A stretch of DNA of 64,000 bases from Methanosuratincola petrocarbonis. Lineage in GTDB: Archaea > Thermoproteota > Methanomethylicia > Methanomethylicales > Methanomethylicaceae. The translations under genes were made by a program, and so were the position numbers. The stretch is taken from assembly GCA_030522375.1 (NCBI GenBank), contig CP130488.1, positions 496,001 through 560,000 of the forward strand, written 5' to 3'. Positions within the stretch are counted from its first letter, which is position 1. Every line of letters starts with the position of its first letter. Below the pieces are notes generated by a model. The model ran no database searches and was not told the origin of the DNA. It was given only the letters and a program-made list of their open reading frames with translations. Of this stretch, positions 61,946 to 64,000 are shown in pieces.

Positions 61946-62201
61946 TTTACTGATTTCGCTGGATTAACAGCACAATGCGCATCATGGGCTGTGTTTGATG
62001 AGTAAATCTAGCTTCTTGAGGGCTGGTCAAGCACACCAAATGTGCTGCTGGTGGACCAACACTCGTTAAGCCTCTCTGGCCTTTATATCATCATATTTGT
62101 ATATTTAAAAATACCAATCTTTAGGATTTTTGTATATTGTGATATGCAAATGGACCATACCATTCCATAAATTGCGCGGTAAAAATAGTTTAAGCTGATT
62201 G

Positions 62202-62355
62202 CTACTCCTTTTTGAGGCGCCTCCGGGTCTTTCTGATGCTGAAGCCGTCCGTCGGCTCGTCCAGTATGAGCAGGTCCGCCCCGATCCTCGAGTTCCTCTG
62301 GACGACCCTGTTCAGCGCCAGCCTGTACGCGAGCGCGGGCGAGGCCTTCACTACA
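62202..62355 (-). pseudogene. Remnant of a Rad50/SMC-type ATPase (C-terminal ATP-binding part)
   Basis: On the minus strand a short frame reads ASPALAYRLALNRVVQRNSRIGADLLILDEPTDGFS, the segment after the signature motif up to Walker B of archaeal Rad50-like ATPases; LILDEPTDGFS is typical. The C-terminal ending (SIRKTRRRLKKE) differs, and no N-terminal half with Walker A is present near. The 154-base GC-rich patch stands in AT-rich DNA. It looks like a leftover of a duplicated or deleted gene. Confidence 0.6.
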
Positions 62356-62617
62356 GAAAAGGATCTTGATGGCTTTTTACAGTTTTTACATACGCACATT
62401 CAGGTCGCTCAAGATGGAAGCATCTACTTCTTTCCAATATGGGCGAGGTGAATGTTAACTTTGTTTTGAATTAAACCGTAGCCTAATTTCATTTATTCTT
62501 GCCACGGGTGTGAGGATAACTGTTATCTTCTTTTCCTTTAACTATGTTCGAGAGCGACATGGTTAATAATCATCACTCCCCATACCTGCTTATCTGAAAG
62601 GCTCCGGAGGTGCCGCC

Positions 62618-63712
62618 TTGGGGATCAGGTCCATGATCAGCCCGAAGAAGCTTGCGATCGTTGCAGGGGTAGTTATCCTGCTCCTCTACCTCTACTTCAT
62701 CGGCTTCTGGGAGGTTGTCGAGATCATGCTGGCACTCGAACCGAGGATAGCCATTCTTGCCATCCTGATCGACCTCCTCTGCATATCCCTCTTCACGCTG
62801 AGCTGGAAGGTCCTCCTTAACCCGCCGGGGATGGGTTTTCTCCGGTCCTTCGAAGTCATACTCGTCAGCATCTTCGGGGACATGATGATCCCCACCGGCT
62901 CCGTCTCTGGAGAGATAGTGCGGATCACGATGACGACAAAGAAGTCGAGGCTGAGCGTCGGCGAGGCCACGGCGAGCGTCGTCCTCCACCGCCTTATCCT
63001 GGCCGTGACATTCTGCGCTGTCCTCGGGCTGAGCATACTCCTCCTAGCCACGACCGGGGCAGTGCAGCTGAGCGCATTCTATTCCTTCATCGTGGTAGGG
63101 GTCTCCACGATCGCCGTCAGCTTCGTCGGCGTATACCTCGCGGTGAACTCAAGAAAGTTTGAGAGGCACCTCTGCCGCCTCATAATCCGGACCGCCCCGC
63201 TCATCAGGCGCCTTAAGCGAGACTACGATGTCGAGAGGAGCACTGAGAAGGCGGTAAGTGCCCTCTGCGCCTTCCAGGGATCCATAAGCGGGGCGAGGAG
63301 GGGTCCCCTTCTCGTGTCCGCCGCGATCGCTACGGTGAGGTACTTCTTGGTCGCGCTAATACCGTACTTGATGTTCCTCTCTATCGGGTACCCGATCTCC
63401 TACTGGGTAGTACTCACCGTCTCGATCTTTGTCAGCATGGTTCAGCTGATGCCTGTTGGCATCCCTGGTCTGGTCGGCGTTATTGAGGTCTCCATGACCG
63501 GTTTCTTCATGGGATTCGGTGTGCCTGCTGGGATCGCAGCATCTGTCACTATACTTTCAAGGCTAGTCATGTTTTGGTTCGAGCTATTGATAAGCGGCTT
63601 AACCACTTTCTACGTCGGCTTCAGGGCCGCTATTGATAACGGGAAGGGCAAGGATAGCGGATCCAGCGGCGTTTCTGGAAGATCAGCCTCTGCCCCATCG
63701 GTTACTGCTTAA
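62618..63712 (+). CDS. Lysylphosphatidylglycerol-synthase-like / UPF0104 flippase membrane protein
   Basis: The 364-residue protein has eight or nine helices. It belongs to the UPF0104 family (AglD/LPG synthase N-terminal part): SGEIVRITMTTKKSRLSVGEATASVVLHRLI is the marker, and MPVGIPGLVGVIEVSMTGFFMGFG is the re-entrant, glycine-rich conserved loop. Proteins of this type flip lipids or extend glycolipids in archaea and bacteria. The start is TTG at 62618 with GGAGGTG about 6 bases before it. The downstream gene begins on the same strand. Confidence 0.85.
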   Translation: MGIRSMISPKKLAIVAGVVILLLYLYFIGFWEVVEIMLALEPRIAILAILIDLLCISLFTLSWKVLLNPPGMGFLRSFEVILVSIFGDMMIPTGSVSGEIVRITMTTKKSRLSVGEATASVVLHRLILAVTFCAVLGLSILLLATTGAVQLSAFYSFIVVGVSTIAVSFVGVYLAVNSRKFERHLCRLIIRTAPLIRRLKRDYDVERSTEKAVSALCAFQGSISGARRGPLLVSAAIATVRYFLVALIPYLMFLSIGYPISYWVVLTVSIFVSMVQLMPVGIPGLVGVIEVSMTGFFMGFGVPAGIAASVTILSRLVMFWFELLISGLTTFYVGFRAAIDNGKGKDSGSSGVSGRSASAPSVTA

Positions 63713-63876
63713 GGGGGAGGCAGTTTCGCACAAATTTTCCTCCCTGTCCATTCAGGTGCGGAAAAGCGTGCCACCTCCGAAAATTTCTGCACATGAACAT
63801 TAAAAATGAAAGAAAAAAATAAAAATGATAAAAATAAAGTAAATATAAAAAAGTGAACGTGCGGCTGATTTTTCTT

Positions 63877-64000
63877 ATGGCTAAGATCAGGCGATTGCCC
63901 ATCAGAAAGTACCTCTCTACCCTGAAGTACGCTGCCTTGGACTATGCAAAGAAGGACTTCCGCTACCCTTTCTACTGCACCTTCAAGGTGATCCAGAGGT
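63877..64000 (+). CDS. Start of an unidentified gene (cut by window end)
   Basis: An ATG at 63877 opens a frame that runs to the end of the window (41 complete codons), beginning MAKIRRLPIRKYLSTLKYAA. TAAATATAAAAAAG at about 63839-63852 is a good TATA box for a leaderless start. The basic, aromatic sequence gives no family identification. Confidence 0.5.
   Translation, partial: MAKIRRLPIRKYLSTLKYAALDYAKKDFRYPFYCTFKVIQR

Larger units (their letters stand above)
61652..62617. other. AT-rich gap with a small cysteine-rich frame and a Rad50 remnant
   Basis: Most of this 966-base stretch is AT-rich and shows no ordinary gene. Listed separately are a possible 60-codon cysteine-rich protein at 61766 and a GC-rich Rad50 remnant at 62202-62355. 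Confidence 0.4.

Noticed and set aside
63702..63902. A 66-codon minus-strand frame at the end of the window
   Set aside because: Its translation is dominated by Phe/Tyr/Leu repeats from an A/T-rich leader and it overlaps the promoter of the next plus-strand gene.
1..64000. CRISPR arrays, tRNA and rRNA genes and insertion sequences
   Set aside because: I looked for spaced repeats, tRNA-like loop sequences and transposase motifs in the gaps and saw none.

Overview
The window reads as a piece of an archaeal chromosome of about 55 percent GC, probably from a methanogen or alkane-oxidiser of the TACK side of the Archaea (a Methanomethylicia-like lineage is my best guess). The reasons are a complete coenzyme F430 gene set, archaeal TATA boxes 20-30 bases before many starts (often leaderless), many TTG/GTG starts, archaeal-type PurC, TackOD1 and V4R proteins, and a complex I-like membrane module without NADH or F420H2 input subunits. 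The lineage is inference; no rRNA, tRNA, CRISPR array or intact insertion sequence was seen.

Layout. (1) 1-8.4 kb: a tightly overlapping operon hemL-hemC-SUMT-hemD-cfbA-cfbE-cfbD-cfbC-cfbB that runs from glutamate-1-semialdehyde to F430 (only hemA and hemB are missing), with a convergent precorrin-2 dehydrogenase. (2) 8.5-17.3 kb: a truncated solute-binding protein joined to the remnant of another gene, a TackOD1 zinc-ribbon protein, a membrane glycosyltransferase, purC, a PadR regulator with an ABC exporter, and a NagD-like phosphatase. (3) 17.3-20.6 kb: a metal ABC transporter followed by NikR, with two hairpins between them. (4) 20.8-23.8 kb: acetyl-CoA synthetase and a thioredoxin reductase-like flavoprotein with a changed active site. 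(5) 24.0-33.6 kb: a 12-gene complex I-like operon whose B and D subunits keep the cysteine signatures of group 4 [NiFe] hydrogenases. (6) 33.8-39.2 kb: MgtC-like protein, EamA transporter, zinc alcohol dehydrogenase, a TrpD-like protein and small proteins. (7) 39.4-46 kb: accessory DNA with DUF3800, a uracil-DNA-glycosylase-like protein, dihydrolipoyl dehydrogenase, two VapBC pairs and a secreted caspase-like protein with an EF-hand. (8) 46-56.7 kb: a defence-type island with SNF2-family helicase/DUF3883, DUF1156 DNA methylase, a small unknown protein and a DUF499 ATPase, plus a divergent nuclease-like protein and a zinc ribbon. (9) 56.7-64 kb: decayed DNA, small membrane and LEA-like proteins, an AbrB/PIN pair, a PAP2 phosphatase, a V4R protein, a Rad50 remnant, a flippase-like protein and the start of one more gene.

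Nickel ties regions 1, 3 and 5 together: F430 and a [NiFe] site both need nickel, and NikR plus an ABC metal importer sit between them. My main candidates for something unusual are the hydrogenase-signature complex I-like operon (25.2-26.4 kb in particular) and the helicase/methylase/DUF499 island with its divergent partner genes.
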